Counted from the stretch's first letter, positions 18,844 to 27,567 are shown. The stretch: DNA of 64,000 nt from Desulforamulus ferrireducens (GCF_002005145.1 NZ_CP019698.1:992001-1056000), one strand, 5' to 3'. A program made the numbers and translations. Notes: a model not told the origin generated them from the letters alone.

Positions 18844-19501
18844 TGAGGCAGAGCGCATAACTGATACTGTTAAAGGAGTATTGGGCATTCCCGAGGTTAC
18901 TGAGGTTATTGTGGTGGACGATGCCTCCACCGATGAGACAGCCAAGCTGGCTAAATTGGCCGGGGCCATAGTTCTTGAACTACCTAACAATATGGGTAAA
19001 GGTGGTGCCCTAAATGCCGGTGTGGCCAAAGCCAGCGGGCAGGTTATTGCCCTGTTGGATGGCGACCTGGGTGCCAGTGCCAGTGAAGCAAGGTCATTAA
19101 TTTTACCTGTTTTGCGGGATGAGGCAGATATGACCATTGCCCGTTTCCCCAAGGCCCAAAAAAAGGGAGGGTTTGGTTTAGTAAAAAACCTTGCCCGACT
19201 GGGCATCCGTTACTATGCCGGTTTGGAGGCCACCGCCCCCTTATCCGGTCAAAGGGTGATGACCCGTGACGTATTGGCCAGGGTAATTCCCTTTGCTTCG
19301 GGTTATGGTGTAGAAGTGGCTCTCACCATTAAAGTGGCTCGGGCCGGTTTTCGGGTGCTAGAAGTTCCCACCCAAATGTCCCATGCCGAGACAGGCAGAG
19401 ACCTGCGGGGATTTATGCACCGGGGCAAGCAGTTTGTCCATGTAGCCAAGGTCCTGGCGGGCTGTTTTCTGAACTACGGCTTCAGCCGTGCCAAGTCTTA
19501 G
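18776..19501 (+). CDS. Family 2 glycosyltransferase
   Basis: Up to 241 residues. GT-A fold signatures: VSVVIPAHNEAERI, EVIVVDDASTDETA, MGKGGALNAGV, and the nucleotide-sugar/metal motif LLDGDLGAS. It resembles small dolichyl/undecaprenyl-phosphate sugar transferases that act on cell-surface glycans; substrate is unknown. It lies between steB and a MraY/WecA-like enzyme. The start is uncertain: TTG 18776, GTG 18791 and GTG 18818 all lie inside the steB 3' end and none has a good ribosome site, so coupled translation is likely. GTG 18818 starts nearest the family's usual N-terminus. Confidence 0.85.
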   Translation: MIRLGVSAIAKTAKVSVVIPAHNEAERITDTVKGVLGIPEVTEVIVVDDASTDETAKLAKLAGAIVLELPNNMGKGGALNAGVAKASGQVIALLDGDLGASASEARSLILPVLRDEADMTIARFPKAQKKGGFGLVKNLARLGIRYYAGLEATAPLSGQRVMTRDVLARVIPFASGYGVEVALTIKVARAGFRVLEVPTQMSHAETGRDLRGFMHRGKQFVHVAKVLAGCFLNYGFSRAKS

Positions 19502-19606
19502 GCTGTGGCTTTAATGGGGTTTTAGTTTACATAACGCAGGATAAGAGCTGGAGAAAAGTTTTCTACTTAATTCAATTGGCTGACGACGACCAACCAGAGG
19601 TGTTTT

Positions 19607-20440
19607 ATGTTTCCTAGTCTTTCTTGGTTAATGCTTTTGGCTACCCTCCTTGCCTTTGGGGTGGCCAAATTTATCCTTCAAAGTGTTTTACAGCTAATAA
19701 TTGAAGCAGGCTTTGTCAGACCCAATTTCCGGGGTGATCAGATACCCGTGGGGGCAGGCCTTTTATTTTTCTTAAGCGTTTTGCCCGCTGCTGTTTTGCT
19801 ATTAGCGTGGCAAACTGGCGATTACCAACGGGCCGGTGTTATTTTTTTATTTGTTATGGGGGCCATGACCTTACTGGGCCTGGTGGATGATATATTTGGT
19901 TCACGGGCGGCCAGCGGCCTCAAGGGACATATTAAACGTATGCTGCAGGGGGAATTAACCACCGGTGGCTTAAAGCTACTGGCCGGCGGCTTTATCTCCC
20001 TGGCTGTGGCCATTATTATAAGCTCTGATTGGCTGCAGGCGCTGGTTAACACCCTGGTGATTGCCCTGTCCATTAATGCCATTAATTTATTGGATCTGCG
20101 ACCGGGTAGAGCGGGCAAAGGCTTTTTATTTGCCGGACTGCTTTTGTTTATAGCCGGTTGGCCGTCGGAGCATTTGGCTTGGCTGGCCATTACCATGGGA
20201 GCTCTTTTGGCTTATTTACCCTATGATCTAAAAGCTAAAGCTATGATGGGGGATACCGGTTCCAACGCCCTGGGTGCTACCGTTGGCATTACGGCAGCCC
20301 TGGTTTTACCACACCCCATCAAACTGGGTTATCTGGTATTTTTAATTGCCTTTCATATACTAACCGAGAAATACAGCTTATCTAAAATTATTGAAAAGAA
20401 TAAAATGCTAAATTACCTGGACCAGTTAGGACGGAGTTAA
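19607..20440 (+). CDS. MraY/WecA-like glycosyl-1-phosphate transferase
   Basis: 277 residues, nearly all hydrophobic with multiple membrane helices. Family motifs: LLGLVDDIFGSR (DD motif, about residues 87-98), INLLDLRPGRAGKG (NLLDG-like, with R in place of the usual D-G pattern) and MMGDTGSNALGATVG. Such enzymes transfer a sugar-1-phosphate onto undecaprenyl phosphate. At 277 residues it is shorter than MraY (about 320), so it is likely a specialised paralogue. Context with SteA/SteB and a GT2 suggests a surface-glycan role tied to division (inference). AGAGGTG precedes the ATG. Confidence 0.8.
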   Translation: MFPSLSWLMLLATLLAFGVAKFILQSVLQLIIEAGFVRPNFRGDQIPVGAGLLFFLSVLPAAVLLLAWQTGDYQRAGVIFLFVMGAMTLLGLVDDIFGSRAASGLKGHIKRMLQGELTTGGLKLLAGGFISLAVAIIISSDWLQALVNTLVIALSINAINLLDLRPGRAGKGFLFAGLLLFIAGWPSEHLAWLAITMGALLAYLPYDLKAKAMMGDTGSNALGATVGITAALVLPHPIKLGYLVFLIAFHILTEKYSLSKIIEKNKMLNYLDQLGRS

Positions 20441-20465
20441 AAAACCCCTAACTGGTTGTTTTTTG
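20422..20465 (+). terminator. Terminator overlapping the stop of the MraY-like gene
   Basis: CCAGTTAGG and CCTAACTGG form a perfect 9-bp stem; TTGTTTTTTG follows. The left arm is within the last codons of the gene. Confidence 0.8.
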
Positions 20466-20535
20466 TGCAAAATTAAGCAGGTATTTTTGTTAGACAAAAC
20501 GAAATATTTGATCTAATGAAGTGGAGGACTATTAA

Positions 20536-21231
20536 ATGAATATTAACATCAAACCGGTAACCATCTTTACAGCTAATTTAGGTAGTGGCAAAACAGAGAT
20601 CTCCATTAACTTTTCCCGTATGTTACAACAGCGGGGAGAAAAAGTGTCTTTGGTGGATTTAGATATTATTAACCCCTATTTCCGTACACGTTTGGCAAAG
20701 GATAATTTAGCCAGCCAGGGTCTGCATGTGATATGCCCACCCGGACATTTGGTTAATGCCGATGTACCGGCCCTAACTCCCGCCATTCGAGGTGCGTTAC
20801 AGGCTACCGAGGGTTATTGTGTCTGTGACGTAGGTGGGGATGATGTGGGAGCCATTGCCTTAGGTATGTATCGGCCGTACCTTTCAGAGGATCGCTTTAA
20901 TTTATACTTTGTTGTTAACACCTGCCGTCCCTTTACCAGGGATTACGCCGGTGTTTATAAGATTATGAGCGATATTGAAAAAAACTCCCGCCTCAAAGTA
21001 ACAGGGTTGGTCAGTAATACCAACCTGGGCCGACATACCGATGTCCAGACAATGATAGAGGGTTATTATAAGGTAGCGGAAATTGCAGCAAGACTGGAAC
21101 TGCCGCTGGCCTTTTTGGCCTCTCCGGCCCAATTGGTACCGGAAGTGGCAAAACATCTACCGGCGGTACCGGTTTTGCCCCTGGAATTTTATATGAAGAC
21201 TCCCTGGGAAGAAGCCTTCGGCGAAGGGTAA
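20536..21231 (+). CDS. SIMIBI-class P-loop ATPase (CobQ/CobB/MinD/ParA-like) next to 2-oxoacid:ferredoxin oxidoreductase
   Basis: 231 residues. The N-terminal P-loop reads ANLGSGKTEIS (K19, with A13 in place of the usual first Gly), followed by SLVDLDIINPYFRTR, a MinD/Mrp-like switch region with conserved aspartates, and CDVGGDDVGA (Walker B-like, about residues 97-106). Membership in the nucleotide-binding CobQ/CobB/MinD superfamily is clear; the specific role is not. It lies 66 bases upstream of a ferredoxin and three oxidoreductase subunits on the same strand, so a maturation or regulatory role for that enzyme is possible (inference). A good SD (GTGGAGGA) precedes the ATG. Confidence 0.8.
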   Translation: MNINIKPVTIFTANLGSGKTEISINFSRMLQQRGEKVSLVDLDIINPYFRTRLAKDNLASQGLHVICPPGHLVNADVPALTPAIRGALQATEGYCVCDVGGDDVGAIALGMYRPYLSEDRFNLYFVVNTCRPFTRDYAGVYKIMSDIEKNSRLKVTGLVSNTNLGRHTDVQTMIEGYYKVAEIAARLELPLAFLASPAQLVPEVAKHLPAVPVLPLEFYMKTPWEEAFGEG

Positions 21232-21297
21232 GTAGCCAGCTTTGTAAACCAAGGTGCCATATTAACAGCAAACTATTTAATTAAGGAGGGAATATAT

Positions 21298-21516
21298 TTG
21301 GCTACAGTAACATTCCGCGAAGAACGCTGCAAAGGATGCGAATTGTGCATTTCGGTTTGCCCCGAAAAAATTATTGCTCTGGCCGAACATTACAATGCCA
21401 TGGGGTTTCACCCAGCCACCGTGGTAGAAATTGATAAATGCAAAGCCTGTGCAATCTGCGCAAGGATGTGTCCTGACGTAGTAATTGAAGTAGTAAAGGA
21501 GGAGAAGCAGGATTGA
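21298..21516 (+). CDS. 2x[4Fe-4S] ferredoxin subunit (delta) of 2-oxoacid:ferredoxin oxidoreductase
   Basis: 72 residues with two CxxCxxCxxxC clusters: CKGCELCISVCPE (residues 11-23) and CKACAICARMCPD (44-56). It passes electrons from the TPP centre of the oxidoreductase to external ferredoxin. TTG start with AAGGAGGG upstream. The stop overlaps the next start (ATTGA). Confidence 0.93.
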   Translation: MATVTFREERCKGCELCISVCPEKIIALAEHYNAMGFHPATVVEIDKCKACAICARMCPDVVIEVVKEEKQD

Positions 21517-22577
21517 GTAAGGTACTAATGAAGGGTAACGAGGCCATTGGCGAAGGTGCCATTCGCGCCGGTTGTCGCCATTTCTTTGGTTATCCCATTA
21601 CCCCGCAAAGTGAACTGCCTCACTACCTGGCCAAACGTATGCCTGAGGTAGGCGGTGTTTTTTTACAAGCAGAAAGTGAAACATCTTCCATTAATATGGT
21701 TTACGGAGCAGCCGGGGCCGGTTTTCGTACCATGACCTCCTCTTCCAGCCCTGGCTTAAGTCTGATGCAGGAAGGTATTTCCTACTTAGTAGGGGCGGAA
21801 CTACCCTGCGTCATAGTGAATGTTATGCGTGGTGGTCCCGGTCTTGGTAACATCGCCCCGGCCCAGGGGGATTATTTCCAAGCAGTTAAGGGCGGCGGTC
21901 ATGGCGATTATAAATTAGTGGTGCTGGCTCCCGCTTCGGTACAGGAAATTATTGATCTGATGCAATTGGCCTTTGATTTGTCCGATAAGTACCGTACTCC
22001 GGTGATGGTGGTGGGAGATGGTATTCTGGGGCAAATGATGGAGCCTGTGGAGTTAGCTGATGAGGTTTCTCTGCCGGAAGTTCCTGTTAAACCCTGGGCT
22101 GCCAGTGGTTTAAAGGGACGGACAAAGCCCAATATTATTAATTCCTTGTACATTGTTCCCGAGGATTGTGAGGCATTAAACCAGAGATTGTTTGCTAAGT
22201 ATGCGGAAATTACCGCTCAGGAAACCCGCTGGGAAGAGTACCGTCTGGAGGATGCTGAAATAGTCTTAACCGGTTTTGGCACCGCAGCGCGGATTGCTAA
22301 ATCTGTGGTGGACAAGGCCAGAGCAGAAGGCATCAAGGCCGGTCTGATTCGCCCCATTACCCTATGGCCCTTCCCCTCGGAGGTCTATGCCAAAGCAGCG
22401 GCACATGCGGCTAAGTTCCTTTGTGTAGAAATGAGCATGGGCCAGATGATTGAGGATGTGCGTTTGGCAGTGAACGGTCAGAAGCCTGTGCATTTCTATG
22501 GCCGTAGTGGTGGCATGGTACCTTTGGCCAAGGATGTTTTAGCAGAGGTCAAAAAACTTATGGCAGGGGGTGAATAG
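21513..22577 (+). CDS. 2-oxoacid:ferredoxin oxidoreductase alpha subunit (VorB/KorA type)
   Basis: 354 residues. The N-terminus has GNEAIGEGAIRAGCRHFFGYPITPQSELPHYL, the pyrimidine-binding TPP domain motif, then ESETSSINMVYGAAGAG and SPGLSLMQEGISYLVGAELPCVIVNVMRGGPGLG. These match the VorB/KorA subunit of branched-chain 2-oxoacid or 2-oxoglutarate:ferredoxin oxidoreductases. The enzyme makes or splits acyl-CoA with reduced ferredoxin in the anaerobic cytoplasm. Subunit order delta-alpha-beta-gamma is typical of the four-subunit class; substrate choice (2-oxoisovalerate versus 2-oxoglutarate) cannot be fixed by eye. Confidence 0.92.
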   Translation: MSKVLMKGNEAIGEGAIRAGCRHFFGYPITPQSELPHYLAKRMPEVGGVFLQAESETSSINMVYGAAGAGFRTMTSSSSPGLSLMQEGISYLVGAELPCVIVNVMRGGPGLGNIAPAQGDYFQAVKGGGHGDYKLVVLAPASVQEIIDLMQLAFDLSDKYRTPVMVVGDGILGQMMEPVELADEVSLPEVPVKPWAASGLKGRTKPNIINSLYIVPEDCEALNQRLFAKYAEITAQETRWEEYRLEDAEIVLTGFGTAARIAKSVVDKARAEGIKAGLIRPITLWPFPSEVYAKAAAHAAKFLCVEMSMGQMIEDVRLAVNGQKPVHFYGRSGGMVPLAKDVLAEVKKLMAGGE

Positions 22578-22580
22578 TCA

Positions 22581-23330
22581 ATGGCAAAGGTGATCTTCAA
22601 ACGTCCGGAATCTCTAACTGATAAACCATTCCACTATTGTCCGGGTTGCACCCACGGGATTATTCACCGTTTGGTTGCCGAAGTGATTGATGAAATGGGT
22701 ATGCGGGATAACACCGTTGGGGTTTGCCCCGTTGGCTGCTCGGTGTTTGCCTATGATTACTTTAATGTAGATATGTTTCAGGCCGCCCACGGTCGTGCAC
22801 CGGCTGTGGCTACGGGTATTAAGCGTTGCTTGCCGGATCGCCTGGTCTTTACTTACCAGGGTGACGGTGATTTGGCTTCCATTGGCACGGCAGAAATTGT
22901 GCATGCCGCGGCCAGAAGTGAAAATATTACCACTATTTTTGTTAATAATGCCGTCTATGGCATGACCGGCGGTCAAATGGCTCCCACCACCTTACCAGGT
23001 CAGAAAACCACCACCACCCCACGGGGCCGGGAGAAAGAATTAAATGGTTTACCGGTACGGGTTTGTGAAATGCTGGCCACCCTGGACGGAGCTACCTATG
23101 TGGCCAGGGTATCGGTACATGATCCCAAGCATATTGTGCAGGCCAAGAAGGCTATCAGGAAGGCCTTTGAGATACAAAAGGCCGGCTTAGGCTTTGCCTT
23201 GGTGGAGGTTCTCTCCACCTGTCCCACCAACTGGGGATTGTCACCCAAGGAAGCTATTAAGTGGTTAGCAGACAACATGATTCCCTATTACCCCCTTGGT
23301 GTCTATAAAGAACCGGCGGAGGTGAAATAA
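22581..23330 (+). CDS. 2-oxoacid:ferredoxin oxidoreductase beta subunit (TPP-binding)
   Basis: 249 residues. [15 protein letters not shown] carries the CPGC Fe-S ligands, [11 protein letters not shown] continues the family pattern, and [17 protein letters not shown] with [11 protein letters not shown] is the diphosphate/Mg-binding TPP motif. It catalyses oxidative decarboxylation with the alpha subunit. It begins three bases after the alpha subunit and abuts the gamma subunit. Confidence 0.94.
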   Translation: MAKVIFKRPESLTDKPFHYCPGCTHGIIHRLVAEVIDEMGMRDNTVGVCPVGCSVFAYDYFNVDMFQAAHGRAPAVATGIKRCLPDRLVFTYQGDGDLASIGTAEIVHAAARSENITTIFVNNAVYGMTGGQMAPTTLPGQKTTTTPRGREKELNGLPVRVCEMLATLDGATYVARVSVHDPKHIVQAKKAIRKAFEIQKAGLGFALVEVLSTCPTNWGLSPKEAIKWLADNMIPYYPLGVYKEPAEVK

Positions 23331-23885
23331 ATGCTGCAAGAAATATTAATCGCGGGTTTTGGCGGACAAGGTGTACTTTCCACCGGTCAATTGTTGGCCT
23401 ATGCCGGTATGATTGAGAATAAGCAGGTGGCTTGGATTCCCTCCTATGGACCGGAAATGCGCGGTGGTACGGCCAATTGTGGTATAACCATCTCCGATGA
23501 ACCCATCAGTTCGCCCTTGGTGACAGAGCCCACCACGCTGATCGTCATGAATCGTCCCTCTCTGGATAAGTTTGAAAAGGCAGTGGTGCCCGGGGGGCTT
23601 ATTCTGGTCAATTCTTCCTTAGTAGATCAGAAGGTACAACGGCAGGATGTCCAGGTGTTGGAGATACCGGCCAATCAGATTGCCGAAGAATTGGGTAATG
23701 CCAGGGTGGCCAATAACGTGATCTTAGGTGTGTTAATTGAGCTAACGGGCATTGTTTCCCTGGAAGCCGTTGTGGAATCCTTAAAAAAGGTACTGCCTGC
23801 CCGACGCCACAACCTAATTCCCGTTAACCAACAGGCCTTGGAAAAGGGTATCCAACTGGCTAAGGAATATAAGAGTAAGCAATAG
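23331..23885 (+). CDS. 2-oxoacid:ferredoxin oxidoreductase gamma subunit
   Basis: 184 residues. The family signature [23 protein letters not shown] (residues 5-27) and [21 protein letters not shown] (36-56) are present. The gamma subunit forms the CoA-binding domain contact of the complex. ATG directly after the beta-subunit stop; GGAGGTG lies within its 3' end. It closes the operon, followed by a terminator. Confidence 0.94.
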   Translation: MLQEILIAGFGGQGVLSTGQLLAYAGMIENKQVAWIPSYGPEMRGGTANCGITISDEPISSPLVTEPTTLIVMNRPSLDKFEKAVVPGGLILVNSSLVDQKVQRQDVQVLEIPANQIAEELGNARVANNVILGVLIELTGIVSLEAVVESLKKVLPARRHNLIPVNQQALEKGIQLAKEYKSKQ

Positions 23886-23894
23886 TTAATTAGT

Positions 23895-23928
23895 AAGTGT
23901 CGCACATAGCCTGCGGCACTTTCTTTTA
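23895..23928 (+). terminator. GTGTCGC/GCGGCAC-type terminator after the oxidoreductase operon
   Basis: AAGTGTCGC pairs with GCGGCACTT and a T-rich tail follows. It is one of four sibling hairpins in the window (others at 27446, 33749 and 51127). Confidence 0.8.
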
Positions 23929-23965
23929 TGCACATGAAAGCAGGTAGCCTAGCTTTCATAAGTGA

Positions 23966-23995
23966 CCAAAGCAAATGGCTAACGGCCCAAAGCAG
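23966..23995 (+). repeat. Degenerate heptamer-repeat remnant
   Basis: CCAAAGCAAATGGCTAACGG and the following CCCAAAGC use the same words as the arms of the 27.5 and 51.2 kb elements and, as there, lie just after a GTGTCGC-type terminator. Confidence 0.5.
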
Positions 23996-24084
23996 ATTTT
24001 ATTTGCAATATTGTTCTAAGAAAGTTATCATTTGGTTAAGTTGGTGTATAGTAGTAAATAGTAGATAGCGTACCGGAGGTGCCC

Positions 24085-25221
24085 ATGATGATAAACACAG
24101 AAAGGTTAATAGATGAATTCTTGGAATTGGTTCAAGTGGACAGTGAATCCGGGTCCGAACGGCAATTGGCCGACCTGCTTAAAGAAAAGCTCAGTGCCCT
24201 TGGTTTGGATGTTTTTGAGGACGAGGCGGGCTCTTATGTGGAGGTGGGCCAGAGAACAGGTAACATTATTGCTACTCTGCCGGCTAACGGTGGCCAGGGT
24301 CCTATGCTGCTTTTCTCGGCCCATATGGACACTGTAAAGCCTGGCCAGGGTATAAAACCACGGCGGCAAGGGGGAGTTATTACCTCCTCTGGAGATACCA
24401 TCCTTGGTGCCGATGATAAGGCCGGGATTGTGGCTATCCTGGAGAGCCTAAGGGTGTTACAGGAACAGAGCATCCCACACGGCGGTTTGCAAGTGGTTTT
24501 TACCGTCGGGGAGGAAATAGGTCTGAAGGGTGCTAAGGCTTTGGCCTATGACCGCATTCAGGCCCCAATGGGTTTTGTGCTGGATAGTGGTGGCCCCACC
24601 GGAGAAATCATTATTAAAGCACCCACCCAGTATAGTATGAAAGCAACCATTAAGGGAAAGGCTGCCCATGCCGGTATTGCCCCGGAAGAAGGAATTAATG
24701 CCATAGTGGTAGCTGCCAGGGGTATTGCCAACATGAGAGTTGGTCGGCTGGATGAGGAAACAACCTCCAATATTGGCTTAATTTCCGGCGGTGTTGCCAC
24801 CAATATTGTGCCAGAACAGGTCACCATCGAAGGGGAAGCCCGCAGCATCGATCCCGCCAAGGCGAAAGCACAAATAGATCATATGGTGGAGGAACTGCAA
24901 AAGGCTGCTGACCAACTGGGGGCTAAGGCCGAAATTACGGTGGTTAAAGAATATGACTCCATCAATTTAGCCCCTGATTCTTTGCCGGTGCGTATAGCCC
25001 TCCAAGCTGCTGAACAGATTGGGATCAAGCCTTATCTAGGAAAAACCGGTGGTGGTAGTGACGCCAACGTCTTTAACGGCCAAGGTATAGCCTGTGCCAA
25101 CTTGGGTACCGGCATGTCCAAAGTACATACCACCGAGGAGTTTATCACCGAGGAAAACCTGCTTAATAACGCCAGATTTGTGCTGGAAATTATTAAAACA
25201 GCGCAAGAATTCCAGGAGTAG
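24085..25221 (+). CDS. PepT-like M20 family aminopeptidase
   Basis: 378 residues. Zinc-ligand motifs of the M20/PepT group: LLFSAHMDTVKPGQG (His/Asp, about residues 73-87), GADDKAGIVAILE (bridging Asp) and TVGEEIGLKGAK (catalytic Glu pair), then a dimerisation lid domain and a GGGSDANVFN motif near 325. It is expected to trim peptides such as tripeptides in the cytoplasm; the PepT2-like subgroup has unproven specificity. GGAGGT lies four bases before ATG 24085 and seven before ATG 24088; either may be used. A GTG at 24079 is inside the SD. Confidence 0.88.
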   Translation: MMINTERLIDEFLELVQVDSESGSERQLADLLKEKLSALGLDVFEDEAGSYVEVGQRTGNIIATLPANGGQGPMLLFSAHMDTVKPGQGIKPRRQGGVITSSGDTILGADDKAGIVAILESLRVLQEQSIPHGGLQVVFTVGEEIGLKGAKALAYDRIQAPMGFVLDSGGPTGEIIIKAPTQYSMKATIKGKAAHAGIAPEEGINAIVVAARGIANMRVGRLDEETTSNIGLISGGVATNIVPEQVTIEGEARSIDPAKAKAQIDHMVEELQKAADQLGAKAEITVVKEYDSINLAPDSLPVRIALQAAEQIGIKPYLGKTGGGSDANVFNGQGIACANLGTGMSKVHTTEEFITEENLLNNARFVLEIIKTAQEFQE

Positions 25222-25264
25222 GCCAAGGGGAGTGTTTCCTGACTGTTTTCAAGGAGTTGAGTAG

Positions 25265-25477
25265 ATGGAAAGTGCGGGATTTAATTCTACTATACTAGCT
25301 CAGTTGTTAAATATAGTTGTTCTACTAATATTTGTTGTGTTTGTTGTGCTTGTTTTTAGGGCCCTTAGTGCTGCGCCAAAACTGATAAAAGAAGTAGCTG
25401 AATTAAATCGTCGACTGATGGACATTGAACAAATCCTGAAAAGTGTAGAACATAAAATAGATAAGAAGAGTTCTTAA
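25265..25477 (+). CDS. Small membrane protein with one helix and a coiled coil
   Basis: 70 residues. One strong membrane helix (about residues 10-34, rich in V/L/F) then a basic/acidic heptad helix (KLIKEVAELNRRLMDIEQILKSVEHKID). This resembles DUF4083-like small proteins, but the name is tentative. Starts with ATG after AAGGAGTTGAGTAG; it is 43 bases after the peptidase and 13 before the DUF3866 gene, so it is part of that operon. Confidence 0.7.
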   Translation: MESAGFNSTILAQLLNIVVLLIFVVFVVLVFRALSAAPKLIKEVAELNRRLMDIEQILKSVEHKIDKKSS

Positions 25478-25490
25478 AAGAGGTGCTACT

Positions 25491-26570
25491 TTGATCCGTA
25501 TACGTCGTGGTGTGGTACAAAAAATTACCGCACAAAGACCAGGAATTAGTGAATTATTGGTAGAGGTGGAAGGTGAACTGCAAAAGGCTATTAATTACGA
25601 CCCCCTTACCGGTGATGTGGCTGCCGGGGACGAAGTAATTTTAAATACCACCGCTGTTTATAAAAAGTTGGGCACCGGAGGTGCCCATTTTGTGCTGGCT
25701 AACTTGGCCAACCAAGAAATAGATGTGCCCGAGGCAGGTCACATTATGAAGCTGCGCTACACACCCTCCCAGGTCAAGGTGCTGGCGGTGGAAGAACCTG
25801 ACAGCCCACATGCAGCGGTCATGCAGCAGGCCAACTCCCTGGAGGGGACGCCGGTAATCATTGGTACCCTGCACAGTATGCTGGCCCCGGCCGCCGCTGC
25901 CTTAAAAAAACTGGCCCAACGGCCACTTAAGGTTGTCTATTTAATGACCGACGGTGCTGCCTTGCCTTTGTCCTTATCCCGTCTGGTTTGGGAACTTAAG
26001 GAAAAGGGACTAATCCAGCACACTGTCACCTGCGGACATGCCTTTGGCGGTGATCTGGAAGCCATTAATATTTATACCGGTTTGTTAGCTTGTAAACATG
26101 TACTGGGAGCGGACGTGATTCTTGTGGCCATGGGGCCGGGCATTGTGGGAAGTGGCTCCCGGTTTGGCTTTACCGGTGTTGAGCAAGGGGAAATAATCAA
26201 TGCCGTAAATATCCTGGCCGGGCAACCCATTGCCATACCCCGCATTAGTTTTGCCGATGCCAGGGAGCGTCACAGGGGACTTAGTCACCATAGTCGCACC
26301 GCCCTGGGCAGCATCGCCTTAACCAAGGCCACGGTAGTACTGCCGAAAATGGCACCGGAGAAGCTGGAACTGGTGCTGCGGCAAGTGGAAGAAAGTAATA
26401 TCTTGAGTAAACATGAGCTGGCCATCTGTGAGGGAGAAGCTGCCCTGTCCGCTTTGGTCGAATATGGGATCAAGGTTACTACCATGGGTCGCTCGGTGGA
26501 GCAAGATCCCGAGTTTTTCCTGGCTGCCGGAGCAGCCGGAGTTTATGTAGCTAATTTAGCTTGGCCTTAA
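25491..26570 (+). CDS. DUF3866 family protein
   Basis: 359 residues. The N-terminus IRRGVVQKITAQRPGISELLVEVEG and the segment YDPLTGDVAAGDEVILNTTAVYKKLGTGGAHFVLANL match the DUF3866 family of Firmicutes/Actinobacteria, whose function is unknown. The middle contains several short Rossmann-like strands (KVVYLMTDGAALPLSLSRLV, ILVAMGPGIVGSGSRFGF). No signal peptide or membrane helix. TTG start with AGAGGTG upstream. Its 3' end overlaps a small minus-strand gene by 20 bases. Confidence 0.8.
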   Translation: MIRIRRGVVQKITAQRPGISELLVEVEGELQKAINYDPLTGDVAAGDEVILNTTAVYKKLGTGGAHFVLANLANQEIDVPEAGHIMKLRYTPSQVKVLAVEEPDSPHAAVMQQANSLEGTPVIIGTLHSMLAPAAAALKKLAQRPLKVVYLMTDGAALPLSLSRLVWELKEKGLIQHTVTCGHAFGGDLEAINIYTGLLACKHVLGADVILVAMGPGIVGSGSRFGFTGVEQGEIINAVNILAGQPIAIPRISFADARERHRGLSHHSRTALGSIALTKATVVLPKMAPEKLELVLRQVEESNILSKHELAICEGEAALSALVEYGIKVTTMGRSVEQDPEFFLAAGAAGVYVANLAWP

Positions 26571-26682
26571 TAAGCTCCTGGACAGTTTTATGCTGTTCAG
26601 CATATTCCTTGATTAGTTTACATAAATCCTTAGCCTTGGCCAGGAAATATACTTTGTCAGCATATACATAAACTTGCATCAT
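26551..26682 (-). CDS. Small unknown protein, 43 residues
   Basis: Minus-strand frame of 43 codons with ATGATG start and GGGAGGG five bases upstream, a textbook ribosome site. The protein begins MMQVYVYADKVYFLAKAKD and continues as a charged amphipathic helix ending LIKAKLN. No family recognised. It is convergent with, and overlaps by 20 bases, the DUF3866 gene and fills the otherwise empty 26.57-26.76 kb gap. Confidence 0.6.
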   Translation of the reverse strand: MMQVYVYADKVYFLAKAKDLCKLIKEYAEQHKTVQELIKAKLN

Positions 26683-26758
26683 GTTTGTCCCTCCCAACTG
26701 GTTATGGGACAGTATATGAAAGGACCATTGGCTTTATGTATCAGGAAGGAGTAAGTAA

Positions 26759-27433
26759 ATGAAGCTTGTTACCCTCACGGCCAATGCCAGCGGCGCCGTT
26801 CAGGCCGCCCGGCAGGGGTTGGTGGTAATGGTGGTGGATGTTATTGATATGTCCACCACTTTAGAAGCAGCACTGGATGCCGGAGCCCTGGCTGTTTTGG
26901 GGGCCAGTCCCGACGCAGCCAATCCCCCTGTGCCCTTAAATCCAGTGGCCATCGGACAACGGGCAGCCCAACTGGCCCTGGCGGCAGGTACCAGTGTGGT
27001 TTTGGTGACAGAGCCACGGGTGGGTTCCGATGCTGAAAGGGCAGCCAATGCCTCCCGCTTGCTGCAAGGGGTTCGTCAAGGGGGCGCGGAGGTTACGGCG
27101 ATTATTCCCAACCTGGGAGCAGAAACACCGAAAATCTGTGATTTATCCGGCCGAGTGGTGGTAGCAGCCACCAATACCGGTGGGGTTGCTTACGATGCAG
27201 CCTACACCGCAGGTGCGCCGGCAGTAATTACCGGCACAGTGGCCCGCACCTTAAAAAAGAGAGGTACCCAGCCGGCCCAGGCCGCAGCCCGCAGGGCCAT
27301 CGAAGCAGCCCAGCAACATAAGACCGGCATCTGTGTGGTGGCTGCCAGTGCAAACTCTTTGGAAGATATATTAGCAGCGGAATACATTATGAAAACCATC
27401 ATAGAAACAGGTTACCTAGCGTTAAAAAGCTAG
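26759..27433 (+). CDS. ComB-like (2-phosphosulfolactate phosphatase superfamily) protein, divergent
   Basis: 224 residues. Start VVMVVDVIDMSTTLEAALDAGA resembles the VVIDVLRATTT motif of ComB, and the end ANSLEDILAAEYIM resembles the family's SLEDxLxAG segment; the middle VVVAATNTGGVAYDAAY fits the fold. However the region between is shorter and lacks the typical GGERxG motif, so phosphosulfolactate phosphatase activity is doubtful. Unusually alanine-rich. AGGAAGGAG precedes the ATG; a terminator follows. Confidence 0.55.
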   Translation: MKLVTLTANASGAVQAARQGLVVMVVDVIDMSTTLEAALDAGALAVLGASPDAANPPVPLNPVAIGQRAAQLALAAGTSVVLVTEPRVGSDAERAANASRLLQGVRQGGAEVTAIIPNLGAETPKICDLSGRVVVAATNTGGVAYDAAYTAGAPAVITGTVARTLKKRGTQPAQAAARRAIEAAQQHKTGICVVAASANSLEDILAAEYIMKTIIETGYLALKS

Positions 27434-27445
27434 CAATAAAAATGG

Positions 27446-27481
27446 GTGTCGCATGACTACGTTATGCGGCACTTTGTTTTT
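27446..27481 (+). terminator. GTGTCGC/GCGGCAC-type terminator; left end of the 27.5 kb repeat element
   Basis: GTGTCGCAT pairs with ATGCGGCAC (one T opposite G) and TTTGTTTTT follows. The same hairpin, with related loop sequence (GACTACG versus AACTACG), stands at the left end of the 51.2 kb element. Confidence 0.85.
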
Positions 27482-27567
27482 GGGCCATCGGCCATCAGCC
27501 TTCGGCCGTCGGCTAAATACTGGCCATTGGCCTTTGGCAGTTAGCCATTGGCTTAGTTGGATTAAAC

